From positions 248,001 to 312,000 of the forward strand of contig JACKOM010000002.1 in assembly GCA_024234265.1 (NCBI GenBank): a stretch of DNA of 64,000 nt. The letters run 5' to 3'. Made by a program: the position numbers and the translations under genes. Source of the stretch: Oceanospirillaceae bacterium (GTDB taxonomy: Bacteria > Pseudomonadota > Gammaproteobacteria > Pseudomonadales > Oceanobacteraceae). Position 1 is the first letter of the stretch; every line of letters starts with the position of its first letter. Below the pieces are notes generated by a model. It worked only from the letters and a program-made list of their open reading frames with translations. It made no database searches and had not been told where the DNA came from. Below, piece after piece: positions 28,463-38,013 of the stretch.

Positions 28463-28580
28463 CCCGGGGCGTGATACAAAATGCTCAGTGCACATCAAGA
28501 AAAGTGTTTGGCGGGAAATTTTCCGGCACAAAACAGCGCCGGATTTAATAGCGAGTGAAAAACTTAATCACAGCTGTTTA

Positions 28581-29303
28581 TCAGAAACCGTATTGCTTGA
28601 GTAACGCATCAAAACTGCCGTTGGCCTTCATTTTTGCAAGCTCCCGGTTAAGGTCTGCGAGCACTTTTTCAGCATTGGGCATGGCCTTGGATACCGTGAT
28701 GTAAAGGGGTTTTTCATCCAGTGGGGTTTTATCGAAATAGAATACATCGCTGCGCTGGTTCAACTTACGGGCTTCATAACGCAGGTTGAGTTCATCGCCC
28801 AGGGTCAGATCGATGCGTCCGGAAAATAATTTACGCAGGTTTTGCTCATCATCGATGGCTTCATCGAATCGTACATCCGGGGCGTGCAGTATTTCCTGCG
28901 GGTAGGCGTAATCCTGCCCCACACCGATGCGTTTGCCCCGCAGGCTACTCAAGCCTTTATATTGGAAGGGCGTATCACTGCGGCTCACAAAAACCAGTTT
29001 ATTCACGGTATAGGGTTCGCTGTAGAGCATGTAGGCAGCGCGGTCTTTGGCATACCACACAGCGGCGTTTACCTGGTAGGTACCACTTTCGGTGCCTTTT
29101 AGGGCGCGGGTCCAGGGCACAAAATACACATTGCTCTCATAACCGGCGTTTTTCAGCAGGGTGCGGCACAGGGCGACGGCAAACCCACCGTCGGGCAGGT
29201 TTTTACCGGAGAAGGGTTCCCAGTCGATGGCGGCAATACTGATGGCATCTGCCCGGGCCAGGCTGGTAAAACAGCATAAACACAGCAGAAGTGCGCGTAA
29301 CAT
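28581..29303 (-). CDS. Periplasmic solute-binding protein, amino-acid type (SBP_bac_3-like)
   Basis: 240 residues with signal peptide (about 1-18, cleaved after ARA). The order IAAIDWEPFSGKNLPDGGFAVALCRTLLKNAG, VPWTRALKGTESG, YMLYSEPYTVNKLVFV, LRGKRIGVGQDYAYP, and an LADLNRELAKMKANGSFDALLKQYGF tail is typical of the short stand-alone family members without ABC partners. Ligand unknown. It lies 9 bases behind a porin on the same strand, so both are probably co-transcribed: porin for outer-membrane entry, binding protein in the periplasm. Confidence 0.85.
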   Translation of the reverse strand: MLRALLLCLCCFTSLARADAISIAAIDWEPFSGKNLPDGGFAVALCRTLLKNAGYESNVYFVPWTRALKGTESGTYQVNAAVWYAKDRAAYMLYSEPYTVNKLVFVSRSDTPFQYKGLSSLRGKRIGVGQDYAYPQEILHAPDVRFDEAIDDEQNLRKLFSGRIDLTLGDELNLRYEARKLNQRSDVFYFDKTPLDEKPLYITVSKAMPNAEKVLADLNRELAKMKANGSFDALLKQYGF

Positions 29304-29312
29304 GGTCAGTCC

Positions 29313-30401
29313 TCAGAAGCTGTAATGGGCACCCGTGGCAAACAGGCTGCAGCCATAAATTTCGTTGCCGGTAACGTTGTCATAACCACCATTGCCATTG
29401 CCCTCGGTTAAATCATAGGCGCAATAATCATTGCTCTGCTGGTATTCGAAGAAGATGTAAAACTGCGGGCTTATGCTGCGGTCGATGCCGAGTTTGATTT
29501 CACTGCCTTTGTTACTGGCGTCTTTTTCGCCCACGGGTAAATACACGGGGTAATCACCGGTGGCGTAGTGAATTTTGTAGCGGTTGGCACCGTAACTGAG
29601 TATGGCCTGCAGGGAGATCAGCAGGCCATCACCGGTTTTGCCGTTTTTATCCGGCGCGCCATTTTGAATTTGTTCCGCTTTGCCCGCCAAACGCAGGGCA
29701 TCTATATTGCTGACCCACGCAACCCCTAATAGCTGACTGTCACCTTCACCCAGGTCATCAAAGGCAATACCCAAACTGTGCTGGCCCATCACATAACGTG
29801 CCGCCACAATTTTGCGCTCATTTTTTTGCCCGGGTGTGTTGCTGGTGCTGTCTTTTTCCGCGCCATTTACCTGCAGGTTAAGAGCCAGACTTAAATTGCC
29901 CATTTCCGGGGCCTGATAGGCAATTAAATTAGGCAGCTGGAAACCGGCGAGGGTATCAAAACCTGTCCAGCCGGAACTGAATTTGTCCGTGGTGGCGGAA
30001 ATGGTATTCCAATAGGCATTCCACTGGGTGCCCACACTCAGCTGGCCATAAATGCCCTTAACGCCCAGATAAGCTATGTTTTCTTCAACACCGTTACCGG
30101 CCCACACGGTTTGGGTGTCCTCTTCGAGGCGGCCTGAACTGGTATCCACACTCAGGCGATAATCAAAAAAGCCGGTGATATCCGAGTTGAGGGCATGTTC
30201 GCCCTTTAAACCTACAAAGGAAAAATAATCCTGAATGGCGGTATGGTCGGCCACTTTATCGCCGTTTTGCAGGGTGTTGTGCTGGATATCGCGGTATTCA
30301 AGGCCGAGGTTAAATGCCCCGTAGGGGGTCACATCAGCGGCCTGGGTCGCACTGCCTGCACTGGCAGCCAGCAGAAGAACACAGCATTGTTGAATGCGCA
30401 T
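29313..30401 (-). CDS. Gram-negative general porin
   Basis: 362 residues. A signal peptide (to about 21, TQA-A) is followed by the porin start DVTPYGAFNLGLEYRD, repeated amphipathic strands, a plausible eyelet loop (TVWAGNGVEENIAYLGVKGIYGQLSVGTQWNAYW, given in full at about 29990-30110) and a terminal YSF. It matches the trimeric 16-strand porin class. GGAG lies before the ATG. It is the first gene of a porin/binding-protein pair. Confidence 0.88.
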   Translation of the reverse strand: MRIQQCCVLLLAASAGSATQAADVTPYGAFNLGLEYRDIQHNTLQNGDKVADHTAIQDYFSFVGLKGEHALNSDITGFFDYRLSVDTSSGRLEEDTQTVWAGNGVEENIAYLGVKGIYGQLSVGTQWNAYWNTISATTDKFSSGWTGFDTLAGFQLPNLIAYQAPEMGNLSLALNLQVNGAEKDSTSNTPGQKNERKIVAARYVMGQHSLGIAFDDLGEGDSQLLGVAWVSNIDALRLAGKAEQIQNGAPDKNGKTGDGLLISLQAILSYGANRYKIHYATGDYPVYLPVGEKDASNKGSEIKLGIDRSISPQFYIFFEYQQSNDYCAYDLTEGNGNGGYDNVTGNEIYGCSLFATGAHYSF

Positions 30402-30544
30402 GGGGTGCTCCGCACGGTGGGATGCCCTGAGTATAGACAGGCATAGCGTATCTGCCGCTGGCTGGAACAGCCCGTTGCCCCTGTTTGGCTAGAGTCATGG
30501 CCGGTATGGGGCTACACTGCGCGCAGTTTTGTGGGCAGGTATGT

Positions 30545-31894
30545 ATGGTTAAAAATCTTGTGACGGGCGAAATCCGCCCGGTATTAATTCAGCTCACATT
30601 GCCGATGGTGTACGGCATTGTGGCGATATTTTTATTTAATTTGGTGGATACCTATTTTGTCAGTCTGCTGGGTACTGATTATTTAGCGGCGATCAGTTTT
30701 ACCTTTCCCGTCACCATGACAGTCATGAATTTAGCCATAGGTTTAAGCATTGCGGTGGGCTCTGTGGTGGCCCGCGCCATCGGCCAGAAAAACCACGCCG
30801 AAGCGGTCGCCTGGATAGGTAAAACCTTTTATTTGTCGTTAGCCATTGGCCTTTTAACCGCCATTATTGGCATCACCTGTGCGGATGGTTTATTTGCTGC
30901 AATGGGCGCTGAACCGCAAATAATTCCGCTGATTAAACAATATTTGTTGTGGTGGTTTGCCGGCTGTGTGCTGCTCATCATTATGATTGTGTTAAATGCC
31001 ACCCTGCGCGCTACCGGCAATACTAAATTACCCAGCAAAATCATGATGCTCTCCGCCGCTTTAAACGGCATTTTTGACCCATTATTAATTTTCGGCTGGG
31101 GGCCGGTGCCCGCACTGGGTATGCAGGGCGCAGCGATAGCCACGGTGATTTCATGGCTGGTGGGTTTTGTATTTTTAATGCGGGTATTAATTAAACAGGA
31201 TTTATTGGATTTTCATCTGCCGGCCAATTTATTACAGGGCTGGGGGCGTTTATTGGCGCTGGGTATTCCCGCGTCATTAACCAATATGCTCGGGCCTCTG
31301 GCCAACGGAATTTTATTAACCGCAGTCGCAGGGCTTGGCACCCATGCGGTGGCGGCCTTTGGTGTAGGTGCCCGTTTAGAGCCGTTAATGTTAATTGTGG
31401 TATTGGCGCTCACCGCGAGCCTGCCGCCTTTTGTCGGGCAGAATTTTGGTGCCGGTGAACACGGGCGTATTTTCCAGGGCTTAAAAAGTGCCATGGGTTT
31501 TATTAGCGGCTGGCAAGCAGGGGTGTACGTGCTGATGGCGGTGCTGGCATTTCCGCTGTCATGGATTTTCTCCGACGATGCACAGGTGCAGGCCTATATC
31601 CGTTTATTTTTATGGATAGTGCCCATCACCTACATGGGCATGGGGTTCAGCCTGATGGTGAACTCGGTATTAAATGCCCTGCAAAAACCCCAGTTATCCC
31701 TTTTGATCAGCCTGACACGCTTATTTATATTTTATGTGCCGCTGGGTTATGCCGGCTCACAGTTGGCCGGGCTGCCGGGTTTATTTATCGGTTGTGCGCT
31801 GGCGCATATTCTCACCGGTGTGCTGATCAGCCTGTTGGTGGCGCGCAGTGAAGTTAACAGCGCCTGGCGTGAATGGTTATTCCGCGCGGGTTAA
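30545..31894 (+). CDS. MATE family efflux transporter
   Basis: 449 residues with about twelve membrane helices in two related halves, characteristic of cation-coupled MATE exporters. The first half shows LTLPMVYGIVAIFLFNLVDTYFVSLLGTDYLAAISFTFPV; the second opens with LLALGIPASLTNMLGPLANGIL. I start at 30545 (GGCAGG upstream) rather than 20 codons earlier, where the extra residues are not family-like. Divergent from the porin gene; no regulator is adjacent. Substrate unknown. Confidence 0.92.
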   Translation: MVKNLVTGEIRPVLIQLTLPMVYGIVAIFLFNLVDTYFVSLLGTDYLAAISFTFPVTMTVMNLAIGLSIAVGSVVARAIGQKNHAEAVAWIGKTFYLSLAIGLLTAIIGITCADGLFAAMGAEPQIIPLIKQYLLWWFAGCVLLIIMIVLNATLRATGNTKLPSKIMMLSAALNGIFDPLLIFGWGPVPALGMQGAAIATVISWLVGFVFLMRVLIKQDLLDFHLPANLLQGWGRLLALGIPASLTNMLGPLANGILLTAVAGLGTHAVAAFGVGARLEPLMLIVVLALTASLPPFVGQNFGAGEHGRIFQGLKSAMGFISGWQAGVYVLMAVLAFPLSWIFSDDAQVQAYIRLFLWIVPITYMGMGFSLMVNSVLNALQKPQLSLLISLTRLFIFYVPLGYAGSQLAGLPGLFIGCALAHILTGVLISLLVARSEVNSAWREWLFRAG

Positions 31895-32095
31895 ATTCTT
31901 CTTTTAAATCAATCATTAACAAAGGGCGTGCCATAAATTGCCGCTCTTTGTACAAATGTTCACTTTGCCTGATTTGGCGCAATATCCCCCTAAAACCCTT
32001 TTTTGTGTAAGGTTATTTATTGATGCAGGTCAGCATCGGGCTTTTTGTCATTGGTACTTTTGTCTCAAGCATAAAAACTGATGGAGATACCCCCG

Positions 32096-32731
32096 ATGAA
32101 ACTGAAGACCCTGTCTGTATTAGGCCTTGCAATTGCCGCTGCCAGCCCTGTAATGGCATACGAAGCGGGCGATATTATTGGCCGTGTAGGTGCTGTAATG
32201 GTGGCACCGAATGACAGCTCCGATATGACCCTGAATGCAGAATTAGGTGTGAACGATAATACCCAGCTGGGCATTAACGCTACCTACATGCTGACCAATA
32301 ACATTGGTGTGGAAGTGCTGGCGGCAACCCCGTTCAAACATAAAATCAGCGCCGACGGTTTAGGTGAAATCGGTACCACTGAGCATCTGCCACCAACGGT
32401 TACCCTGCAGTATTTCCCAATGCCTTCCGACAGCGCCCTGCAGCCCTATGCCGGTGCCGGTATTAACCACACGTTTTTCTTCAATGAAAAATTAAATGCT
32501 AAAGCAGAAGATTTATTGGGTGATGATGCCCTGCACCTGAGCAGCAGCACAGGTTTAGCCCTGGAAGCGGGTGTGGATTACAACCTGCAAAATGGTTTTG
32601 GTATTAACGCTGCGGTTTGGTACATAGATATCGACACCACCGCAACCGTATATGCCGGCGGCAATAAAACCAAAATTGATGTAACCCTGGACCCATGGGT
32701 TTACATGCTGTCTGCCACGAAGAAATTCTGA
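32096..32731 (+). CDS. ompW: OmpW family outer-membrane protein
   Basis: 211 residues: signal peptide to MAY, then the OmpW pattern GDIIGRVGAVMVAPND, LGINATYMLTNNIGVEVLAATPFKH, PTVTLQYF, LQPYAGAGINHTFFF, and a terminal LSATKKF. Eight-stranded barrel with a hydrophobic channel for small molecules. The start at 32096 is favoured over the ATG at 32081 because GGAG (within 32082-32086) then becomes the RBS. A terminator follows. Confidence 0.92.
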   Translation: MKLKTLSVLGLAIAAASPVMAYEAGDIIGRVGAVMVAPNDSSDMTLNAELGVNDNTQLGINATYMLTNNIGVEVLAATPFKHKISADGLGEIGTTEHLPPTVTLQYFPMPSDSALQPYAGAGINHTFFFNEKLNAKAEDLLGDDALHLSSSTGLALEAGVDYNLQNGFGINAAVWYIDIDTTATVYAGGNKTKIDVTLDPWVYMLSATKKF

Positions 32732-32773
32732 GTCACTAATAAAATCAGATGGACGTAAAGCAAATCTGATTGT

Positions 32774-32811
32774 TTTAAAAAAATTAAGCCGGCATTCGCC
32801 GGCTTTTTTTA
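32774..32811. terminator. Bidirectional terminator between ompW and the chemoreceptor gene
   Basis: AAAAAAATTAAGCCGGC ATTC GCCGGCTTTTTTT works for both converging genes. Confidence 0.88.
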
Positions 32812-32826
32812 TGGTGCTATTGCAGG

Positions 32827-33966
32827 TTAAAAAAGATCCACGCTGTCTTTGCCGGATGTTTTACGGTGAATTTCCCTGACGGGTGCAACATTTTCCAGTT
32901 GGACAAGTATATCAATTACGTTATCACTTGCTTTTTCCATTTTGTGCAGATACTCCAGCACCTTTTTTTCATCTTTTTGCATATGGGCATTTAAAGCAGC
33001 AATGCCATTCTGGTGCACTTCTTTATGGGGTATTTCCAGTTGTTTAAATGCGCCGTGGGTTTTGTAATGCTGGCCGTCCCCTTGGTAATACCATTTACCC
33101 AAACGGCACATGGTATGGTCGGCAAATTCATCAATGTTTTTTTGTGACATGCCCCAGATATAACGGTACACCTCGGATTTCCACACCACATGGTCGAGTT
33201 TTACGGTTTGAATAAAACTCGAATGGGTGGAAGATTCAATCACATCAAACATGTTTTTCGACACATCGGTAATCTGCTGAATAATGCCCTTCACACTGCT
33301 GGTTTGCTGGGAAAGTTGCTGGGTGGAATTACCCGCTTCGTTAATCTGGTCACTCACCGCATCGGTTTGCAGGGTGATGGCCGCCACTATGCGGGTAATT
33401 TCCCGCGAGGCTTCAGCGGATTTTTGCGCAAGGTTGCGCACTTCATCGGCCACCACCGCAAAACCGCGCCCCTGTTCGCCTGCACGGGCCGCTTCAATGG
33501 CGGCATTTAAGGCAAGCAGGTTGGTTTGCTCGGAAATAGTCTGAATCTGACTGACAAACTGTTCGATAGACTGGCCATGGGTTGTCAGGGTATGCACAGA
33601 TTTACAGGCATCTTTGGTGCGCCCGTCGATGCTGCCCAGGCTGTCGGCAATATGGGAAAGCAATACGTGTATCTGGTCGAAACTCGAAACGGATTCCAGT
33701 AAGGAATCGTGCTGCCCCTGTAACTTTGTGCTGGCGTTGGCCAGCGCATGGCGGATGGTGTCGATGGTTTGTGCGCTGTCGATCCACAGGCGGTACAAAC
33801 CCTGGCGCTCTTCCAGTTGCTGCAGGGCATTCTGGCGCTGTAAATCCGCCACCTGCTGCACTTTACGTAACAGGGCTATTTCCGCGTTTTGCTCTTTTAT
33901 CTGGTTTTTCAGTGCGTTGATTTCAGCCTCGTGTAAGCCTTTATCCGCAGGTTTTGAGAACCACAT
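32827..33966 (-). CDS. Cytosolic methyl-accepting chemotaxis-type protein with C-terminal CZB zinc domain
   Basis: 379 residues, with no transmembrane segment. A coiled coil occupies about 10-60, and the MCP signalling tip is present (ISEQTNLLALNAAIEAARAGEQGRGFAVVADEVRNLA, near 150-190). The C-terminal chemoreceptor zinc-binding domain has the His/Cys pattern KLDHVVWK, CRLGKWYY, and HKEVHQNG. CZB receptors sense zinc or hypochlorite in characterised cases. I start at 33966 because AAGGA is 7 bases upstream; earlier in-frame codons extend past the RBS. No other chemotaxis gene is adjacent. Confidence 0.9.
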   Translation of the reverse strand: MWFSKPADKGLHEAEINALKNQIKEQNAEIALLRKVQQVADLQRQNALQQLEERQGLYRLWIDSAQTIDTIRHALANASTKLQGQHDSLLESVSSFDQIHVLLSHIADSLGSIDGRTKDACKSVHTLTTHGQSIEQFVSQIQTISEQTNLLALNAAIEAARAGEQGRGFAVVADEVRNLAQKSAEASREITRIVAAITLQTDAVSDQINEAGNSTQQLSQQTSSVKGIIQQITDVSKNMFDVIESSTHSSFIQTVKLDHVVWKSEVYRYIWGMSQKNIDEFADHTMCRLGKWYYQGDGQHYKTHGAFKQLEIPHKEVHQNGIAALNAHMQKDEKKVLEYLHKMEKASDNVIDILVQLENVAPVREIHRKTSGKDSVDLF

Positions 33967-34079
33967 GTCCATATCCTTAGGGCAAATTATGGCTTGAGTA
34001 TAGTTGGCTTTTTTCGCCCGTGGTCGCACCTAGCTATGGTCTGGGGTAACATCTGCCCCTCTTTCCGGAAGGCTTTGTC

Positions 34080-35039
34080 GTGAAACCCCGTATTTATTTT
34101 GTATTGCTGTCAGTGATGCTGCTTGCTCTGGTGCTGCTGGCCTGCAGCCTGGTGCCACAAAGCCTGCTGCCGTTTGATGCCCTCAACCAGAGCATCTTCT
34201 GGCAACTGCGTCTGCCGAGGGTGGCCACCGCTGTGCTGGCGGGTGCCATGATGGCCCTCGCCGGGGTGCTGGTGCAGGCCCTGTTCCGTAACCCACTGGC
34301 GGAACCCAGTTTATTGGGGGTTTCCAGCGGCGGGGCATTGGGCGCCAGTATTTGCCTGTTTTTATTTCCGGCGCAGTTATTTTTCCTGCCGGCCTTTGCC
34401 GCCCTCGGTGCTTTGGCCGTGGTGGCCTTGCTGTTGTTGCTTGCCAGGCGGGTTTTGCAAAATGGCCCGCAGCATTTGTTATTAACCGGCATTGCCCTGA
34501 ATTTCAGCGTCACCGCCATGGTGGGCGTGTTGACCTTTTTAGCCCCCGATAATGTCATGCGCTCCATCAGTTTCTGGACACTGGGCAGCATGGCCGGCAC
34601 CGCCTACTGGCAGGTATTGTTGATGTTCATGGCCCTGTGTCTGGCGTTGTTACTCGTGGCCGGTGGCTGGCGGCAGCTGGATGTGTGGATGTTAGGTGAA
34701 ACCGTGGCACGCCAGTCCGGGGTGAATACCCGCCATCTTCTCTACCGCGTGGTATTGGCCCTGTGTTTGTGTGTGGGGCTGGTGGTGGCATTTTGCGGGG
34801 TGATTGGTTTTGTCGGCCTGCTGGTGCCCCATGCGGTGCGCCTCATGATGGGCATGTCCCACCGCGTGGTGCTGTGGGGCTCGTTGTTGCTGGGGGCCTG
34901 TTTCATGCTGCTGGCGGATATGGCCAGCCAGTTATTATTAAGCGGGGTTGAGCTGCCCATTGGTCTGGTGCTGGCGATGCTCGGCGGGCCGTTATTTATC
35001 CTGTTACTGCTGAGGGTGCAAACACATGGCTGGCGTTGA
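34080..35039 (+). CDS. btuC: Vitamin B12 ABC transporter permease
   Basis: 319 residues, about ten membrane helices, FecCD/BtuC family: LRLPRVATAVLAGAMMALAGVLVQALFRNPLAEPSLLGVSSGGALG in the first half and GVIGFVGLLVPHAVRLMMG in the cytoplasmic loop that contacts the ATPase. The GTG start has GGAAGG upstream. It overlaps btuD by 14 bases. No btuF, btuB or cobalamin riboswitch is seen here, so a siderophore substrate is not excluded, but the pair resembles BtuCD most. Confidence 0.82.
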   Translation: MKPRIYFVLLSVMLLALVLLACSLVPQSLLPFDALNQSIFWQLRLPRVATAVLAGAMMALAGVLVQALFRNPLAEPSLLGVSSGGALGASICLFLFPAQLFFLPAFAALGALAVVALLLLLARRVLQNGPQHLLLTGIALNFSVTAMVGVLTFLAPDNVMRSISFWTLGSMAGTAYWQVLLMFMALCLALLLVAGGWRQLDVWMLGETVARQSGVNTRHLLYRVVLALCLCVGLVVAFCGVIGFVGLLVPHAVRLMMGMSHRVVLWGSLLLGACFMLLADMASQLLLSGVELPIGLVLAMLGGPLFILLLLRVQTHGWR

Positions 35040-35775
35040 ATTAGAACTGCGCGATGTCAGCCTGCCGGGCCGTTTGTTGTCTGTTAACGGGCACATGCTG
35101 GCGGGGCATTTTACCTGTGTGGTTGGCCCCAATGGCGCGGGTAAATCCAGCCTGTTGCATGTGTTGTCCGGTTTGCAGGTGCCCTTAACCGGGAATGTAC
35201 TGCTTAATGGCCATCAGCTTGCGGGGCTGGATGTACGTGCCCTGGCAAAAATCCGCGCCTATTTACCCCAGCAAATTAACCGTGACCTGGGTTTCAGCGG
35301 TGCTGAAATTATCGGCATGGCCTGTTATGTGGGGCAGGGTAAAAGTGAAACATACCTGCACGAAATTATCGGCCTGCTGGATTTACAGCCCCTATTGCAG
35401 CGGCCCCTTTCGGCCCTTTCCGGCGGTGAATGCCAGCGCCTGCAAATTGCCCGCACCCTGTTGCAGATATTAAGCGTGAACCCCCATGGCCTGGTGATTC
35501 TGGATGAACCCCTCGCCGGGCTGGATATCCAGTACCAGCTGCGCCTCATGCAATACCTGCGTGACCTTGCCCAGCTGGGCTGCACTGTGGTGGTGGCCCT
35601 GCACGATATCAACCTCGCCCGTCTGTACGCCCAGCAGGTGTGGTTATTACAGGGGGGGCATTTAATTGCCCACGGCCCCTCGCGGGAAGTACTCAGCCCG
35701 GAGCGCATTGCCCAGGTGTTCCGCGTGCACATGCCACTTGTCCACGGTCAGTTATTGTGGCCTGAGCCACGCTGA
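35026..35775 (+). CDS. btuD: Vitamin B12 ABC transporter ATP-binding protein
   Basis: 249 residues. Walker A is GPNGAGKSS, the signature is LSGGECQRLQ, Walker B is LVILDEPLAGLD, and the switch histidine is in ALHDINLA. Short N-terminus and LPGRLLSVNGHMLAGHF resemble BtuD rather than FhuC. It starts inside btuC. The GGDEF gene follows after 50 bases. Confidence 0.85.
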   Translation: MAGVELELRDVSLPGRLLSVNGHMLAGHFTCVVGPNGAGKSSLLHVLSGLQVPLTGNVLLNGHQLAGLDVRALAKIRAYLPQQINRDLGFSGAEIIGMACYVGQGKSETYLHEIIGLLDLQPLLQRPLSALSGGECQRLQIARTLLQILSVNPHGLVILDEPLAGLDIQYQLRLMQYLRDLAQLGCTVVVALHDINLARLYAQQVWLLQGGHLIAHGPSREVLSPERIAQVFRVHMPLVHGQLLWPEPR

Positions 35776-35825
35776 AGCCAGCCCACGGCTGCTACACTCA
35801 AAAAAGTAATGCAGCCGGAAGTCCC

Positions 35826-36962
35826 ATGGTTAAGCCAAATACCCAGGCGTTTGAGCGTAATTTTATTACCTACTACAACCGCACCTACCTCACCGCCAAG
35901 CGGGTGGGGCTGGTGCTGGCATGGGTGGGTGAACTGCTCTACGCCATCTGGGATGGCATGTACCTCGGCCAGTATCACCCCGCATTCTGGCTGATCATTC
36001 TCGGGCGTATGCTGTTTGTTACGCCGTTGATCGCTTTGGTGTATTACAAAACCCACGCACTGCCGGTGGAAGGCCGTTTGGACCGCTGGCTTATGGCCGG
36101 TGTCGTATTGATGGGATTGAATGTGCTGTGGGTGCTACATGCCTACCAGAGTTATGGCCTGTTACCGTCGGATTCCTTTGGCCCCGTCATGTACCTGATG
36201 GTGGTGTATTTTTTCCCCGGCCTGTTTTGGTGGCAGAAAGCGGCTTTTGGCGCACCCTTCGCCATATTGTGCGTATTGCAGCTTAATTATTACGGTTACC
36301 CGCAATTTCTGCTGATTAATACCAGCGTGTATATGCTGCTGTTATTGGTGGCGGGCACCTTCAACAGTTTTGCCTTTGACCGTTACGCACGCGGTAACTT
36401 TTTTAAAAATCAGCTGCTCACGCAAATGGCCGCCACCGACAAACTCACCGGCCTGGCCAACCGTTACCGCTTTGATGAAACCCTCGAAAGTCTGATCAGT
36501 AACAGCTACCAGAGCCATACCGGCCTGGCACTGGCGTTTGTGGATATCGACTGGTTCAAACGTTACAACGACCACTACGGGCATATGCAGGGGGATATCT
36601 GCCTGACCCGCGTGGCAGATGCCTTAGCCCATGTGCAAATGCCGGGTGAAAGCCTCGCGGTACGTTTTGGCGGTGAAGAATTTATTCTGATTTGCCACCC
36701 GATAAACGAAAAAGATTTAAACCGCTGGGGCGAGCGCATTTTACAGGCGGTATCGTCCACCGCTATGCCCCATGCAGAATCGGATTTTGGCCATGTCACC
36801 GTCAGCGCCGGCATCGCCTATACCGATACCCACCATATAATGTCGCGCAGTGATCTGATGCTGCTGGCGGATGAAGCCCTCTACCAGGCTAAACAAAGTG
36901 GCCGCAACCGTTTTGTGATTTCCCCCTTCCGTGTGCCAACGCGCATCAAAAACGAAAGCTGA
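35826..36962 (+). CDS. Membrane diguanylate cyclase (GGDEF)
   Basis: 378 residues. About six hydrophobic segments (35-195) make up an MHYT/MASE-like unclassified membrane sensor, followed by a GGDEF domain (about 210-370) with DKLTGLANRYRFDETL, FVDIDWFKRYNDHYGH and the active-site GGEEF near 281. The product-inhibition RxxD site is absent: the equivalent position reads PGES. It should therefore be active but without that feedback. It makes cyclic di-GMP. Last conserved gene before the accessory region. Confidence 0.9.
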   Translation: MVKPNTQAFERNFITYYNRTYLTAKRVGLVLAWVGELLYAIWDGMYLGQYHPAFWLIILGRMLFVTPLIALVYYKTHALPVEGRLDRWLMAGVVLMGLNVLWVLHAYQSYGLLPSDSFGPVMYLMVVYFFPGLFWWQKAAFGAPFAILCVLQLNYYGYPQFLLINTSVYMLLLLVAGTFNSFAFDRYARGNFFKNQLLTQMAATDKLTGLANRYRFDETLESLISNSYQSHTGLALAFVDIDWFKRYNDHYGHMQGDICLTRVADALAHVQMPGESLAVRFGGEEFILICHPINEKDLNRWGERILQAVSSTAMPHAESDFGHVTVSAGIAYTDTHHIMSRSDLMLLADEALYQAKQSGRNRFVISPFRVPTRIKNES

Positions 36963-37230
36963 AATTCGGCTTTTCGCACTCTGCCATAGTAGCGGTGAAC
37001 ACCTCGCTCAACCACGAAAAGCCCTGGTAAAAGATATTGGGTGGATAATCCTGAGGAAGCCTAAGCGCCAATCATGTAATAGAAATGGGGGAGTTGCGGT
37101 TAGGGCCACGGATAACCAAATAAAAGGGTTATCCGTTATTGCGGTTGTTCGCGCAGTTAGTTTAGAGCGTACTGTCTATTTAATATTTAAAGCTTCAATT
37201 ATTTAATTTTATAAATATTTGAGTGGCTGA
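36963..37230. other. Intergenic region before the attC cluster
   Basis: No gene supported. It contains a 10-bp perfect inverted repeat, ACGGATAACC and GGTTATCCGT (37108-37136, 9-base loop), not followed by a T-run. It may be the remains of a further cassette without a recognisable attC end. Confidence 0.5.
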
Positions 37231-37293
37231 GATTAACGTAGAGCTAAAGGGTTGCTCGCTTTTGCGCAATCCTGCTTGAGCGTTGGGTTAGAA
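37231..37293 (-). other. attC site 1 (distal end of the cassette array)
   Basis: On the minus strand it opens with TTCTAAC and closes with GTTAATC, with inner arms CGCTCAAGC and GCTCTAC. It lies 4 bases after the stop of the 201-residue protein gene, as expected for a cassette recombination site. Confidence 0.7.
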
Positions 37294-37297
37294 TTCG

Positions 37298-37903
37298 TCA
37301 CTTTGGAATCTCCGCAAATCTGAACCACGCGACATCCAGGAATGACTGAGGGACGACATAAAAAACTCTCGCCTTTGTTTCGTATAAAGTCTTGATATAA
37401 ACATATTCGTTCAGCCTATAAATCGTGCTGCGTCGTATCGTGTGCCCCTCATTCGGAAGTTTATCGAGAACGCCACCTGATCGATCGAGAGTTGTGATCG
37501 TGAGTCCGTCCTTTCCACATGACCATTTGCCTTTGGCGAAGGATCTCGATGCAACTACATTTTCATCAATTGCGTATTTGACAGTTACAGACTGCTCGGA
37601 ATCAATCGAGATTGTAAATGTGCGTGACTTTACCTTTGGGTCTTCCGAGAGAACGTCCTGTGCGGGCAGGCCAAATGTAATCCAAGCCGCCTCGCGGGTT
37701 CCGCCGTATTTTGCCCCCTTCTCTTCTCGCTCCCATCGCCAACTATTGGGATCAACAAAAGAACCTTGGACTTCAACACAAGTGTCTGACATGCCAGAAA
37801 GCTGGGGCCAATCCGATGGGTAGGTCTGCACACGTTCCGTAGTGAAGACGCCAGCATGGGCGAGAGGTGAGAGTAATCCGACGAGTAGTGCTAAAAGTTT
37901 CAT
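37298..37903 (-). CDS. Cassette-borne exported protein of unknown function
   Basis: 201 residues with a clear signal peptide (MKLLALLVGLLSPLAHA-G). The mature part has two cysteines, one in DTCVEVQG and one in GKWSCGKDG, possibly a disulfide, and is beta-rich. I do not recognise the family. It lies between two attC sites with its start next to attC 2, the arrangement of an integron cassette. Confidence 0.7.
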   Translation of the reverse strand: MKLLALLVGLLSPLAHAGVFTTERVQTYPSDWPQLSGMSDTCVEVQGSFVDPNSWRWEREEKGAKYGGTREAAWITFGLPAQDVLSEDPKVKSRTFTISIDSEQSVTVKYAIDENVVASRSFAKGKWSCGKDGLTITTLDRSGGVLDKLPNEGHTIRRSTIYRLNEYVYIKTLYETKARVFYVVPQSFLDVAWFRFAEIPK

Positions 37904-37908
37904 AAGAG

Positions 37909-38013
37909 TTTTAACGCCGCCATAATTTGCAGTTTTGGAGTGGAGCTTTTTGTGCTATTTTTAAGCACAAAAGGCGTGACGGAAAAACTGTCAAATTGAT
38001 GGCTTTGTTATAA
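37909..38013 (-). other. attC site 2
   Basis: Minus strand begins TTATAAC and ends GTTAAAA. Two long inner arms are nearly complementary (CCATCAATTTGACAGTTTT against AAAACTGCAAATTATGG), giving a folded attC of about 105 bases. The stop codon of the 126-residue gene lies inside the first core box. Confidence 0.75.

Larger units (their letters stand above)
28124..28580. other. Gene-free AT-rich intergenic region with two DnaA-box palindromes
   Basis: About 460 bases between the heptamer array and the binding-protein gene. It holds two CTTATCCACAG motifs, each followed by an inverted partner, about 220 bases apart, and several T-rich stretches. There is no coding sequence I can support. Confidence 0.6.

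Noticed and set aside
28124..28580. Replication origin
   Set aside because: DnaA boxes are present, but no dnaA, dnaN, gidA or rpmH lies nearby and the boxes are only two pairs.
33967..34079. Cobalamin riboswitch before btuC
   Set aside because: The leader is too short and I find no B12 box.
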